Source of the DNA: Nephromyces sp. MM_2019
Taxonomy: Eukaryota; Apicomplexa; Aconoidasida; Nephromycida
Length of the DNA: 64,000 nucleotides
Assembly (NCBI GenBank): GCA_015657535.1
Contig: JADHZB010001687.1
Coordinates: 1 to 64,000, forward strand
Direction: 5' to 3'
The position numbers and the translations under genes are program-made. Below are positions 50,401 to 62,977 of this stretch, piece by piece (within the stretch, counting starts at the first letter, position 1; every line of letters begins with the position of its first letter). Below the pieces are notes generated by a model, which did not search any database, had not been told where the DNA came from, and saw only the letters and a program-made list of their open reading frames with translations.

Positions 50401-53400
50401 CATTGTTACGTAGATACTCCAGGTAGAAAATTGCACTCACGCAGATACTATAGGTAGTAAATTTCGCTCACACGCACACGCTGGGTAGTAAATTGCACAC
50501 ACTATTTTTTTTGTTTTCTCTCTTGCTCTCAGCAAAATTTCGGCTTTTTTCCACAAAATACGATTTGGTGGGTGTCTGCCCTGGTTTTTGCTTATCTTTG
50601 ACTTTCATAGCTTGCCAAATAGAGCTATATATCGTAACTTATCTACACACTATCTGCTGGTTCCAGAGGCTGAATTTTTGCCTCTTCTTTTCCTACAGGT
50701 TTGAGATAAAATTGTGTGGTTTCATAGGGGCAGACGAAAAGGTAGGAGCTATTGGCCCAGGTATGGACCTATCTTGGATACCTCAATCTGACGGTAGCAG
50801 TGGTTCTCCCGCTGACATCTCCGACGAGGAGAAAAGGGAAGAATATGCAGACCAAATTGTCAAGGAAACAGAGGTAATTCCTATGAAATTCTTGATTTTT
50901 TTGAATATTTTCAAAAAAGTAAAAATTTATGAATAATCTTCAAAGATATATGCTACTAGTCAAATTATAGCTAAAATGGAAAATGGACACGCGCTCAAAA
51001 TAGAATGTGCATGATCTCTATATGAATTATTCATAGAATCACTACAACTAGCGTTAAATACTCCTACTACAAACACACTTTTGGCTTTTTATTTGCAGAA
51101 GAATTGAAAATTCTTTTGCTCAATTGCAAGAATTGCTTGGTTTTTATTGAGCGAAATTTTTGCTCGTTTCCATGACGTTTATCCACTTTTTCAAAGTTTT
51201 CGGGGGAACTTAGTCGGTATTATTCCCATAAAAAAGCAAATCACCACTTTTTCTCCCTGGTTCCTCGTTTCCATAATCTTCTCACTCTTCTCCATCATTT
51301 CGTGTTTTTTCTGCTTAAAGCGTTGGCAGAGATGCTATGAAAATATTTTTTTTTTGGGGTAAATCAAAAGGGTTTGGATGAGAATTTGGTACAGAGAGGA
51401 ATTACTTTTACTTGGTGATGCATTTTCAGTGCGATTCACTGCTTTACTCTGAGATAGAAGCAATCAATCTGATAAACTCTAAATTTTGGAGCAGAAGTAC
51501 ACTAAAAAGCTATTCCTGCTCTATTATGGTTGGAGAGGTTCATTCTGTGTGTTTGTTTGCTTGTTATTGAATTCGTAGTTTGCCATTATTATGGTGGATG
51601 AATTGATGATTATGCTGTCGGATGAAGACGTAGATTTGTGTGAACTGCCAACGTTTTAATAGCACATTCATGCTTGAATCTGTTTAATTTTGCCCTGGAT
51701 AACACACATGCTTGAATCTCTTCGATTCAACCCTTTTTTGTTGAAATTTTTTCAAAGCCCCTTCGCCCGTAGTTTCCTGCTATCTGCTGTCTCCGAGATC
51801 CGCCTCGCCAGCAGCTTTTTCATTTGCTAAAACGCATGCACTTTTCTTTTAAGCTAATGATTATGCTTGTTCTCACTCCTTGAATTGCAGTTCGCTTCAT
51901 TTTTGCTCTTTTTGAGACTATTCGTCATCTCATTTCCTCATAATTTATAGGTTTAGTGCGCGAGTACAAAGCTTAAGTTGCAGTAGTCTAAAGAATACTT
52001 TCACATATATTAGGCATAACGCGTATTTCTCTATAAATTTTACTCAAATATTTTTTTTTTCGCCAGCGTGAGATGTCTACCAACCCATCTTCCCCTTTAT
52101 GGGAGGATATAAAGCCGGACCTCACCCCGTCTCATGAAGAAAAGCTCGATGGTAAATAGCCCCTCAACTCACCTCCATCCTCCTTCCCCCCTACAAAATG
52201 ATGAAGATGATATGCTTAGATACGAATTATTAAATCGTTGATCTACAGGATTTTTTATTCTTCACTGGGAAATTGAAGGGTATTTCTTGTGATAGATTTA
52301 CTCTAGGTATTTTACCAAGAAGGCACTAGCGCGGCAATTACTGTTGATCTTGCTTCCCTCACTATAAGCTTTAAAGCAGGAGATAGAAGCAAAGAGAAAT
52401 GTCTATTAGACACTAGATATCTTCAGAAGAGAGCATATCTGCAGCACAGTAGCTAGGAATGTAATAGTAAATTTTGTTAAATGTTGAGGGTTTATCAGCG
52501 AGTACTGTTGATTATTGCGATAATGCTTGTGTGTGTAGCTGCCCATTCTTAAGTTCCTCTATTGGGTTTTTGTTGTTGCTAGGGTATCCTCGGGAATGAG
52601 CTACACGCTAGTGTATGTGTGATTTCGATTTCTGTGCTTGCTTAACTTGAATTGAGAGAATAAGAATTCTCCTTGTCCTGCTTTCTTCACATAAATCAAC
52701 TGCTTGCTTGCAAGTTTTGCTTTTTGATTCTTTTGTTGTAGATGATAGTTTAGTCTTTGAAAAATCTTCCTTTTTTAGCATTTTTTATTTCAATCTACTC
52801 CGTAGCATTTAGATGTAATTTTAAGGAATATTCGTAGGTAAAAATTGAGATTTCGAGGTCTTGCTGCATCTTCAATATCATAATTTTTCCGCATTTTCTT
52901 CACCTTTTAAACTCTTTGTTCATCCAATTAAAGTTGCAGCCCCTTTTAAATTTGATTCCAGTCTTTCATAATACTCGAGGCTACGGCATTTTCATGAAAT
53001 CATTGGTAATTCACTTTGTTATGGCAGCTCATTTTCGGAGTACCATTAACTACGGCAAACCTCGAGACCCATCAATAGATGGCTCCAGGGGTTTCATAGA
53101 GTCTTTTTTGAACAACAATGAGGCCTCCAGATTTGGCTACCAACTAGGCGATCGTTTAGAAGGCAGAGGCAAACATTACATATGGCGAGAGAACCCCTAT
53201 AGGGTAGAAGTGCTCATCCCAGTAGTTCCAGGAGTAAGAGCTAAGCATGTTTACTGTCATGTAACGAAAGACTCCTTTACACTATCTATCGGAAGCAAGC
53301 CGGTAATTCTATTGCTGGCTTATTTCGTTCGTAGCTATTACTTTTATGTGTTGTTTTAGTGCGTGAAATTGCCAATTTTTTTGTGTGCTGTTTTACTACC

Positions 53401-55826
53401 TAAAATCGCCTATCCTTTCGTGTGCTGTTTAACTACCTAAAATCGACCAATTTTTTCATTTTCAATTTAGGTGTGATTTACTATTCAATAAACTTTATTT
53501 TGTGTGTGTTGGAGATTGTTTTACTCTTTTGTTAAAATTGAAAGATCTCCACTTTTTTTTTTCTTGTCATATTTTTAAAGTGGTGATATTCGGATTGGGG
53601 GTGGGCTGCGATAACGGAAAAAGCTGGGAAATTTGTAGACACCGCTAATCAAGGAGGATCTCTTCAGTGCGAGTGTATGTTAAGATATCGTCATAGCATG
53701 CATTGTAGGTGCTGTAGAAACCCCTTGAGCTAGCAAATTTACAGGATTTTCAGTTGGGTGCTTGTTGGTTGTATTCTCAGGAATATGTTAGTTTAACTAT
53801 ACTATTGAAGGAAGAGAAATTTCTCTTGTCTTTTTCCTAAGGTTTTCTCGCTGCTTCAAGCGATTCTTTGTTAATTTTATACTCTAAAAAAAGCGTGTAG
53901 ATAATAAATTTCCCTCATCTTCTATTGCTAAAGGTTTGCTTAAGCTGACTCGTATTTACAGAGTGTGTTCTGAGAGCTTTAAGTGTTACAGAGGGGAAAT
54001 TTTGATGTTTTTATCCATCACCTTCATTTCAATGGAATTTTTTTAAATGACAGTTAAAGCGACTTGGCATTGCAAAAACCAAGTAAATTTGATCCTTTGC
54101 TTCTGCAAGATTTCATGTAAAAGGATGATTAATTTGTGACTTTTTAGCTTGATTAATTGTAATTTAACGTGGTGCTTATTTAAAAATCCATTTCTTCTCA
54201 ATGGTTAGTTTCTCTCTGTGTGTTTCATCAATTTTCAGGTTTTTTTTTCATTTTTATGCTTGTATCGCTTTGATTCTGCAAGGCTGTTGCAGGGCCAAGT
54301 TTTTCCTTCTTCTACTGAATTTGATTCTACTGTAAGTCTTTTCATATAATTGTCCATAAATCAATATGTTAGGTACTTGAAGATGAACTAATGGGAACCG
54401 TAGATCATATTTCTGGAGTCGTCTGGTCTATGAATGAAGCGGTATGTATGTGAAGAGTCAAAATTTATGTTACTAATAAACACAAATTCAGCTTTCATTG
54501 TAGTAGAAAATTTAGGAATCTTGTTGTGCATGCTCTATTATGTAGGGATAAAATTGAATCGCAAAATAACCGTTTTTTGCTTCTTGAAGAGTTGCTACAA
54601 GAAAAGATTCGTAAAAGAAACGAAGTTGTAGTAATTTATTGTAAAAAATAGACATTTTATGCCGTTTTGATGTGAACACCGCACATTTTCCATGAAGATG
54701 GTGTTCTGTCACGATTGAGTGAGAAGTATGTGGAATTATGCGAGCTAGAACCTTCAAGGTACGGAGGTCGCGCGATCTTTATTTAACTTTCACACAAGTA
54801 TTGCGTATGAAAAATCACGTTATGAAGAGATTATGCTTTTTACGCCTAAAAAGTATATATAACTTATCAACAAAAAATACCCATATCTGAGTTTATGTTT
54901 GAGGCTTAGGAAAGGCTTCGATGATTAGTGATTTAAAAGTTATTGAATCGCAAGTATTGCGCCGAAAATATGTAGTAAATTTCAAAATGCAAATACAAAT
55001 TAAAGGAGCCACTACTTTTGAAGCTATAGAAGTGGAAAAAGCTTTATTAATGTGAAGCTATAAGTTTTTTTGATGGTATGGGAAGAGGAAGAGCTGTTAG
55101 TTTATAAAAGTGATGCAAAACTCCAGACTGGCCTTTTATTTCTAGGCAGGACGTGGCTAAATGATAAAATTATTAGGGATTATCAAAGATTATTTCCTTT
55201 TGTTTTGAGTTTTTTGTATCGAATTGTCTATCGTTATCCCCTTGTTTAAAAAATGATCTCACCGTGAGTACCGAATGCCAGAGACTGGATGAAGTATCAT
55301 CTTTGGTTATGCTTCCATTAGTCCCTAGGCTTGAAGTAGATTCCCATGATATCGCCCTTCCCTTCATCTTTAAGAGTGCAATTTTTGTAAGCTGAACTAA
55401 TTCAGGGAAACAAAATCGCTGTTTGCAGCTTTCTCACTCTAGTATGAGGAAGTAAGACAAGAATGGCAGATGGGGACTCTTATTTCCAGATTTACTGGTT
55501 TTTTTTGTAAGCTGCTTAACTGCTTCTTGAAATTTCTTCATTTCAAAGCTTTGATACCTCTAAGCAGGCCACTCGACTCCTCAAACTCTGATCATTGAGA
55601 TTACTACTAGGGTTTTTGCATTGTCTCTTTTGCTCTCCAAAAATTAATTGTACAGGCTACTCGGCATGCTGCCCTTACCAATGAGCAGATAACGTCTACA
55701 TCTCCTTTATTGAAGACAAAAACTGGAGATTCCTTTGAACATTGTGCAGAAAAGCCATGCATATCTGTCATCCTGTACAAGAAGTATAATCTTCAACTTT
55801 GGGGAAGTGTGTTCAAAGAAATTTAA
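47472..55826 (+). CDS. FKBP-like plus CS-domain protein with N-terminal leader
   Basis: Seven exons: 47472-48503, 49445-49587, 50699-50873, 52067-52151, 53028-53302, 54373-54441, 55656-55826 (TAA stop). Every junction is GT-AG and in phase; 649 residues. Residues 1-285 are a leader with a hydrophobic segment near 80-100 (IVFLAFFTLLIITSIF) and a Ser/Arg-rich, then acidic part; it could be a membrane anchor or organelle-targeting leader. Residues about 286-405 resemble an FKBP fold (KKLIKAGEGG, VTIEFKISKVDGTML, SEGMKFAISTMESSEEAVF, then FEIKL), but the usual catalytic Phe-Asp and Trp positions are not kept, so prolyl isomerase activity is doubtful. Residues about 526-640 are a CS domain (YIWRENPYRVEVLIPVVPG, LEDELMG, SGVVWSM, ISVILYKK), the fold of p23, Sgt1 and NudC that binds Hsp90 or clients. 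A co-chaperone role is inferred. A second possible start is the ATG at 47574. Confidence 0.88.
50400..50495. repeat. Intronic repeat in the FKBP-CS gene
   Basis: Three diverged copies of a unit of about 35-40 bases containing GGTAGTAAATTGCACTCAC in the intron between exons 2 and 3. A related motif in reverse complement (TACTACCTAAAATCG) occurs in a later intron at 53380-53445. Confidence 0.55.
53380..53445. repeat. Two-copy intronic repeat in the FKBP-CS gene
   Basis: Two direct copies of GTGTGCTGTTTWACTACCT followed by AAAATCG, about 38 bases apart, in the intron after exon 5. Confidence 0.75.
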
Positions 55827-58218
55827 CGGCTAGATGCCGGGGTTAACAAGCCAGCGCGGCAGTCTTAACGCAATAGAAGCATGCCTTCTTTTCGTTTTGT
55901 TTATAATGAATCATAGTTGTGGTATATATATGTCTGTATTGACTTGCTTCTTTGTTGCTGTGCTATGAGTGTGCGCTAATTGATGGCTATTTTATCTCTG
56001 CCATTACTATTGGGAAGGGGCACCCCTCCTCGGCGTTATGTTGTGCACTGGCATTCAAAGTGAGGATGTATGCACAGCTGCGTGCTTCTCCATATTCTCT
56101 ATACGATTTTGTACTAAATACGCGCATTTTAGTATGGAGGTCATTGCTTGTGCGGGCACTCCATTTCATTTAGTGCAGCTTCCGCTGTTAAGTTACAGCT
56201 GCTGAGTCCAATGAAAATACTTTGTACAGAGATCGTGCTTTTTGATTTGCACTGCATATTAGTGTGATAATCCATCAAAGCGGAAGTTATAGGAATCTAC
56301 CGGCTTATCGCTAGAATATAGTCTAATGATGTTCAGGACATTCAAGTTGACAGTAGTCGACGCACTTCCTATATAGGTATAGAAAAAGTTATTCGAAAAT
56401 AGCGGAATTCAGCGCGTTCTCACATAAGAAGCTACACTCTAGGTGTGCCCGGGGTTTAGAGTGATTATCGTGGTAAGTCAGGCTTTATTGGCAAGGCATG
56501 GATATTATCGGTAAGATATCGACTTTACCGGTAAAACACGGATTTTATTGGCAAGATATTGATATGATATTGATTTTATAGGCAAGATATTGATTTTATC
56601 GGTAAGACACGGATTTTATTGGACTCCTTAACTTTATGTTGACATTTGCTATTGTTTCCAGATGCTTCGGGCTACCAGCACAGTAATTGAGCACCCAGAG
56701 GCGACTGTCACGTCACTTTGTAGTTGTGGCATTCCCAATTCCCTCGTCGTAGAAGCAGCCCGCAGAAATCATCCTGTCCACTGCAACACTGAGCCCCTTA
56801 CTCATAAAATCATTTTTTAATGCTACCTTGAGAGCTTCAAGGCGGGTAGATATATTCAGTTAAAACTGAGTCTGAAGTTTCATCTCTGTATTGCCAAATG
56901 TCCTTTAGAGTAACTCTGTATGGCTTCGTGTGTGCTATGTGAGTAGGGATTAAGTAGCACAATGAGATCCAGCAATCGCAGGCACGCTGTGGAGCAGGAC
57001 TAATGTTATCCATCGACACAACGGCAACACAAAAAAGTTAAGTAGCTGTAGCAGTCCTGTGCTCTTTTCTCTGCGCAATAACATCAATCCCGCAAGAAAC
57101 CTGATCACCTGAAATACATGAATATGCACTCAAAAGCCTTATTTATATTAAAAAAAGCTTTAAGTATAAATTCTAATCTAGAAAAAACATATAAATAATA
57201 AGTTCATTATTTCTGCATCCTGAATTGCAGTATGTGTGCTGATAGCGAATGTTTAGTGCAATTTTCTGGAGGAGGAAAATTCCTCTACTGTGCACAACAA
57301 CTTGATAAATGGCTGACATGAAACTGCTTTTGCCAGATTGGGGTGTGTGGTAGAATAGTGCTAGCTCGTTGGTATTTTTCTATCCTTGTTTCCTTGCCTG
57401 TATAATTACAGGCATACAAACCATCGGTATGAGCCCTCAAGAAACCAGTTGAAATATTGTGGTCACCATTATCTGCTTCATCTTCCTCTATTGGTTCCAC
57501 TGTTTAACTAGATTTATACCATTAATATTCTCTCAGCATTCTCTGTCGCCATGCTGCCGCGCTTAGAGAGAAAGGGTACACTTCATTTGGTGCCGATGGA
57601 ATTCTGTATTTTCCCAATTCAAGAATCCGCTGTTTTGCCTCATGCTTGCCGCATAATTAACTACAATGTGAGACAATGCATTTTATCCCTCACATTGAGG
57701 AGAGCTCGACGGTTGATTTCGTCGTGTCACTAGCTGTAATATCATCAATCAATCTCCACCACAAGACAACAAATCCGTCTTTCAACTTGTAGTTACCTGT
57801 GAGGATTGTACCATTGGCATCGCAGGACATCCTTCCTTCCCTAAAGCTTTCAGCAAGAGAATGCCATTCCTTGTTTGGCTCAACAATATACAGGAAAACT
57901 AAATCGTACCCTGGATTCAGTTATGCCGTGTCAAGCGCATGCTAGACTCATGGCCCAACTTATTGTCGTGCTGGCGATTTTGCTATGTTGAACTTCCGCA
58001 GCCCAGTGGGCTGGACGCTGATATTTTCCTATAGAAACATGGCAGATGATTAAAGCAGAGAATTACACATAAAATCTGCGTACCATATCCATGACGTTTT
58101 ATTACTCTAAAATCAGCACACGCGCACACACAAACATCGCGGCGACTGACTGGGCAGGCAGCTGCGCGGCGCATAGTGCTAGGATGATATAACTCCTTGT
58201 GTACAACTACGCTATGTC
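55827..58218. other. Intergenic region with one tandem repeat
   Basis: No gene recognised. The minus-strand stretch 57500-57420 opens after a TTAAACAG acceptor-like site with an acidic sequence (EPIEEDEADNGDH) and could be an isolated exon, but nothing joins to it. A tandem repeat lies at 56483-56632. Confidence 0.4.
56483..56632 (+). repeat. 20-base tandem repeat
   Basis: About seven imperfect units with consensus TTTATYGGYAAGAYAYKGAT. One unit carries an extra duplication of ATGATATTGAT. Every unit contains GGYAAG, which resembles a 5' splice site. No coding frame runs through it. Confidence 0.85.
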
Positions 58219-58291
58219 GGCGGCGTGGCCTAATGGATAAGGCGTTGGTCTTCGGAACCAAAGACTGTGGGTTCGAGTCCCACCGTCGTCA
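58219..58291 (+). tRNA. tRNA-Arg (UCG)
   Basis: A 73-base cloverleaf without intron. The acceptor stem GGCGGCG pairs with CGTCGTC (with two G-U pairs) and A is the discriminator. The A box is TGGCCTAATGG, the B box GGTTCGAGTCC. The anticodon loop CTTCGGA between TTGGT and ACCAA gives anticodon UCG, reading CGA. A T6 run at 58307-58312 can end transcription by polymerase III. Confidence 0.95.
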
Positions 58292-59898
58292 TTTCCTGTT
58301 TAGTGGTTTTTTCTTTCTTTGTTAAAAGAGCCTTTGCAACGACTCCAAGGTGTTTAACCGAACCTGGAGCCCCATCTTACATTTTAGCCTTGCAGCAAAG
58401 GCCATTACACTTCTCCGTCTCGTTAACTAAATACCAGTACCACCAAGCTCAGCCATTATCGTAAACTGCGGCACTTGCTCATACTACCTGTAACGCGGAC
58501 TTGCAGATTGCCTTCTACATTTTACCCTTTAATTCATGGCATTTCACTTTATTCTACCTGGTGGACAATCATTCATAGCATTAATGTTGTTTTTACCGGT
58601 AGATATACGAAATAAAAGGCTATACTATAGCTATTTTATAGCATTCAAGCTTGAAGTACATGCAATCACGAGCCCTCTACTTTTAGGCTTCCGTACATCG
58701 AAATAATAGCCGTGTACGTGGGGATCAGTTGCTAGAGCCGCCGCTGACAGAATTAAGCAACTCTACTACAGTAAAATCTATACTACTCTCAGTTAGCAAA
58801 CTCCTTGAGTTCACCCTTTAACAGTTTGATATAGTTTAACCCTTCTTTAAGCCTACGGCCTATTCACACTTGAACAATGCGTGCAACCAACGTGCCATCA
58901 AACAAGTGTTTGAAGCATGAAAATTCGTACTTATAGTGCTACCAACTGAATTACCCCCACTTTAAAGTCTCCCATTTCCTTTTCACCATATTCCACGACA
59001 TGGTCTCGTCGGTGATTTTTTTACCCAGGCATATTAATCCAATCATAGCCTACTCGCTTAAGGACTTATGTGTCGCCAGTATTTTAACAAGCGCTAGGTG
59101 ATGTTAAGCATCTTATACGATCATTTTGGCTCAAGATCAAATCGTACGTGCTACTACGCTGCACAAAACGGTCAGTAAATAAGGGGTCGTGCGTATATAT
59201 ACATCTGCTTATTCCCTATACCAGTAGTAATATATATTTATTAGTATTAACATGATTTTCACCTTAAAGTAACAATGGTCCGTCTTGATTGGAATATTCT
59301 AATTATCTGAAGTGACGCTGAGTAGAGCCACTTACCATTACTACGAATAAAAATGCAGTGTTGGCAATTTTCTTTAAGTTCAGGAAGACAGATTAAAAAT
59401 ACTAGATAAACAGTAGTATCCTTAACTGCCTAACACTTACAGACACTAGCGGATCCTTAAATTCTTGTCACCAACACAACAGAAGTCGTTGAGTTCTGTA
59501 TAAAGCATGGCAATTGGCGATGCTCAATAGAGAATATCATATGCAGCATAGTTAACTTAAGTGCTACAAGAGGGCGATATTGTATATTACGGGCAGAGTT
59601 TTCAAGGACATGCGTACATGCGGGGTTATATTTAATGCAAGGTTGCAATGATACCTGGTACATGAAATCCAAGTCACTTCGTAGACATAAAACCGGCTGT
59701 ATGTTTGTTTTGCCGCGTATAAAGCATCTAGCGCACCAATGTGCCGATAAAACAATCCCTAAATTTATTGCAAGGATGGAATAACGCGCGTGACGCTCCG
59801 TTGGGAGTGGTACATGCCATGAACTGTGTTTGAAGAGTCACCTGGAGGAAGCGGTCTGCATTGATAAAATTACGAACGACAAAAGCCAGCAAAAGAGC
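58292..59898. other. Interval between the two tRNA genes
   Basis: No gene, RNA or clear repeat recognised. Only short AT-rich chance frames are present. Confidence 0.4.
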
Positions 59899-59971
59899 AG
59901 CCACCAGCGGGGCTCGAACCCGCGACCACATGGTTAAGAGCCATGCGCTCTACCGACTGAGCTATAGCGGC
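59899..59971 (-). tRNA. tRNA-Lys (CUU)
   Basis: A 73-base cloverleaf on the minus strand, without intron. The acceptor stem GCCGCTA pairs with TGGTGGC. The D arm is TAGCTCAGTCGGTAGAGC and the T arm contains GGTTCGAGCC. The anticodon stem CATGG/CCATG encloses CTCTTAA, giving anticodon CUU, reading AAG. The discriminator would be U, which is unusual for Lys. T4 runs follow on the transcribed strand. Confidence 0.94.
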
Positions 59972-62900
59972 TACGCAGGACTTCTGGCTTTGTTAAACTA
60001 TTCATATCTTAAACAAGGTGCGGTGTGTACAATCGAATAATTTTGCCTATTCCATATATCAGTGCCCTCGATATCCCCGATGACTAATTTAAGACGAAAA
60101 ATGCAAGCACATTCGAGTCAAAAAGAAAAGTGACAATATAAATTTAGCTTTTTTTATTATTTGACTCTCTTTCCGCACTCAATTTGTGAAGAAGCTTGCC
60201 TTGCCTACCGGAAGATGTGTAGGAAACCACTAATACGCAAACATACTTTCCTGCGTACGCCGCACCAAAGTTCATGCAGTACAGCCTGACATGCTTTCAG
60301 GTATATGCTGCACCACACCAGCATGAGCATGGCAATCTTTTCACTCTCCTGAACTGTCCACAATGTTTACCCCGTTTAGCTTTATGAGTTACTGCTGCAC
60401 TCGCATTTGCTTATGCCTTGTACACACTCTCTTATCCCGTTCAGTGAGAGCAATCTCATGTTCACGTTCGCCCAAGGAATTCCTCAAGCGTTGCTTAATA
60501 TAAAATAAGGGTGCCTTTTCTATAACATCAGTAAACTTATCTTGCTAATATCCCACTTTGATAGTTCCCACTAGAGGCCTCAATTCACGCTTGTAGCTTC
60601 AGTTTATCCATTTAAGTAAACGAAGAAAAGAGGCGATCATTATAGCGTGCACTATAACGGTCGTGACAAACATCGCATCAGCTATGCAGAATGCATAATA
60701 AAGGCAGAGTAAATTCATCCTCCGCTTTTGGATACCTTGCGCCTGCACATCTCTCTTGCAGTGCTGCTTATTATAATTATCTGGATAATTTCACAACTCC
60801 TACAAAGCACGCCGTCACAAACCCAAATATGCTTTTCTAGCATTACGCATGCTAAATTTATAGATGGAATACTAGCAGCTCAGGCGATTTAGCCTTTTAC
60901 AGGAGTAGAGCCAGACAAAATTTGGGTAAGCTTTGCATCTATGAAGAATTTTCGATAATGCCAAAGCGGGCTATACCCATGAGTGGCTACATAGTGCACT
61001 CAATGGCACACGCTATTTTGTTGTGAAATAACACTGTATAATGTTAAATCGCATGGTAGATACTCCTCTTCCATGTTTTCTAGAAACTGCTGGGCGGTTC
61101 ATAAATAAGCCAAGTTGCTATAGATAGCTTCATATCAAGGATTGAATTAAGAATTACTGTTTGCACGCAAGTCATATTTTACGGAGAATAAAGCTAGTAA
61201 CCCAATTGGCTTAGACAGTAGTGTCATGTTGCTTAAATAATCTTAAAACCAGCTGTAGACGAATTTTTAGGGTCTTTAGGGTTTCTATTCCCATATATAA
61301 TGAGCTAATTGTATTAATAACTCGAGACGCATTAAACTCAGTTATACGAGCTACTTCCATTAATATGCTTAATGAGCGCGTCGCATCTCCTAGATTACTT
61401 TGCTTTTCCGTTTGCTCAGTTTTATGATCTGCGCCTAAGTTAGTTTAACGTGCCCTACTTGTCGTAAGATCAGGTAGAAGTGTAGAAATGTATCATCAAG
61501 AAATTTTCTCATTTCACCGTCAGTTGTGTGCCGCCATGGAGGATGACCTAACAAATTCATATGCGGTAATGCAGATACTAAAATATCTTTCCCGCCCATT
61601 CTTGCATATAAATTATGGTCATAATCCATTGGGAGAGTTTTATGGAAGAAAGACTACTCAGTCAATGTTTTTAAGAGCTACAAAAGCTGATAAACGACTT
61701 TGGCGCCACGCTCACAGAGATAGTTTCAAAATATTGGGCATCCAAAGACTACGGGACCTTGCCGTTTCAGTAAAATTCACAGCATTTTGAAACGCCAAAG
61801 GGTTTCTGCTATAGATTATCGATTCTGCAGGGACAAATATTTGCCGCATCTTCAGAAAAGTCACTGTAGTTTCAATGCCTCATAAAACTTAAAACCGATG
61901 CTGCGCCATAGTTACATGGTGAACAAACCTACTATTCCTGCCCAGCACATACCAAATTGCTGTAGTAGCTAAACAAGATTCCAATTTGTAATTTTCTGCA
62001 CTGAATCTATCATGGTATTTGAAGTTACGCAGAAGACGCTTTTAGGTCTGTAAAAAAAAGCTACATCATCAGTGTACAGATGCTCATATGGTACATACAT
62101 AGCGAAAGCATGCATTCCTGAAATCCTCGCTATTCCCGCGGATGTAAGGCTTGTGAGCTGCGCGAAAAATATCTAACTTGAGGGAAGCGATGGAAAATTG
62201 CAATTATATAATCTTTGTGGCATGCATATATTCTTTTGCTTAATCAAAAACCTTTTTTTATGTACAGCAGCAATTTCATGCTCCTCCCGTTACTGCAGGG
62301 AGCTCATGCTCATAGAATGGAGTTTTCACACCACATGGTGATAAGGAACAAAAAAAATTAATATGGAATCTGACTAGTTTATTGCGGTTGAACTCTTGCG
62401 TTATCGCATGCCTACCCACCCTTTGCTAGTAAGGCGAAGGAAACCTAAAAAAGTACTGCAAATCAATCTCTCCAGATGAAGTTGCTTATGGAGCGCAACC
62501 CTGCTACGCTTGCTTCTTCATATAAACATTCCGTTTGTTTTTAGCCATCATCTACAAAGAGTCGCTAATAGAAAAAAGTAGGATAGCACCTTGGCCAATA
62601 GTTAAACCACGTGCTTCCATTGAGCGAAGTAATCTTCAAAGTAATATTACCTTCAAAGAGCAGCTTTTTGTGATCCAAACTCATCAGGAAATACATTCTC
62701 AATGTAAAGTATTTGTGGTAGTGTAACAAATTTAGTTCTACCTTCAACGCAGACAACAGCTGCTTTAGAGCCACGCTTTGAAGCAGAAAATATAATCTAA
62801 ATGGGATAATAGCGAAAAATGGTAATTCATTCGCCACCCTTTACCTCATTTGAACAACTCGAAGACTCCAATGTGCTAAATTTTTTTTTGGCGCTCATAG

Positions 62901-62977
62901 ATTGCAACGAAGCAATACGCAGGCACAAGCATGATGTCAAGAGACACGATTAAAACTTGTAATTCGAAAGTAGGTCG
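59972..62977. other. Gene-poor stretch
   Basis: No gene recognised. A 100-residue plus-strand ATG frame at 61488-61790 has no motif and is doubtful. Two TTTAGGG units sit at 61265-61283. Confidence 0.4.
61265..61283 (+). repeat. Two TTTAGGG telomere-like units
   Basis: TTTAGGG, two other bases, then TTTAGGG again and TTT. Short enough to be chance, but the same heptamer type as at 33209-33243. Confidence 0.35.
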
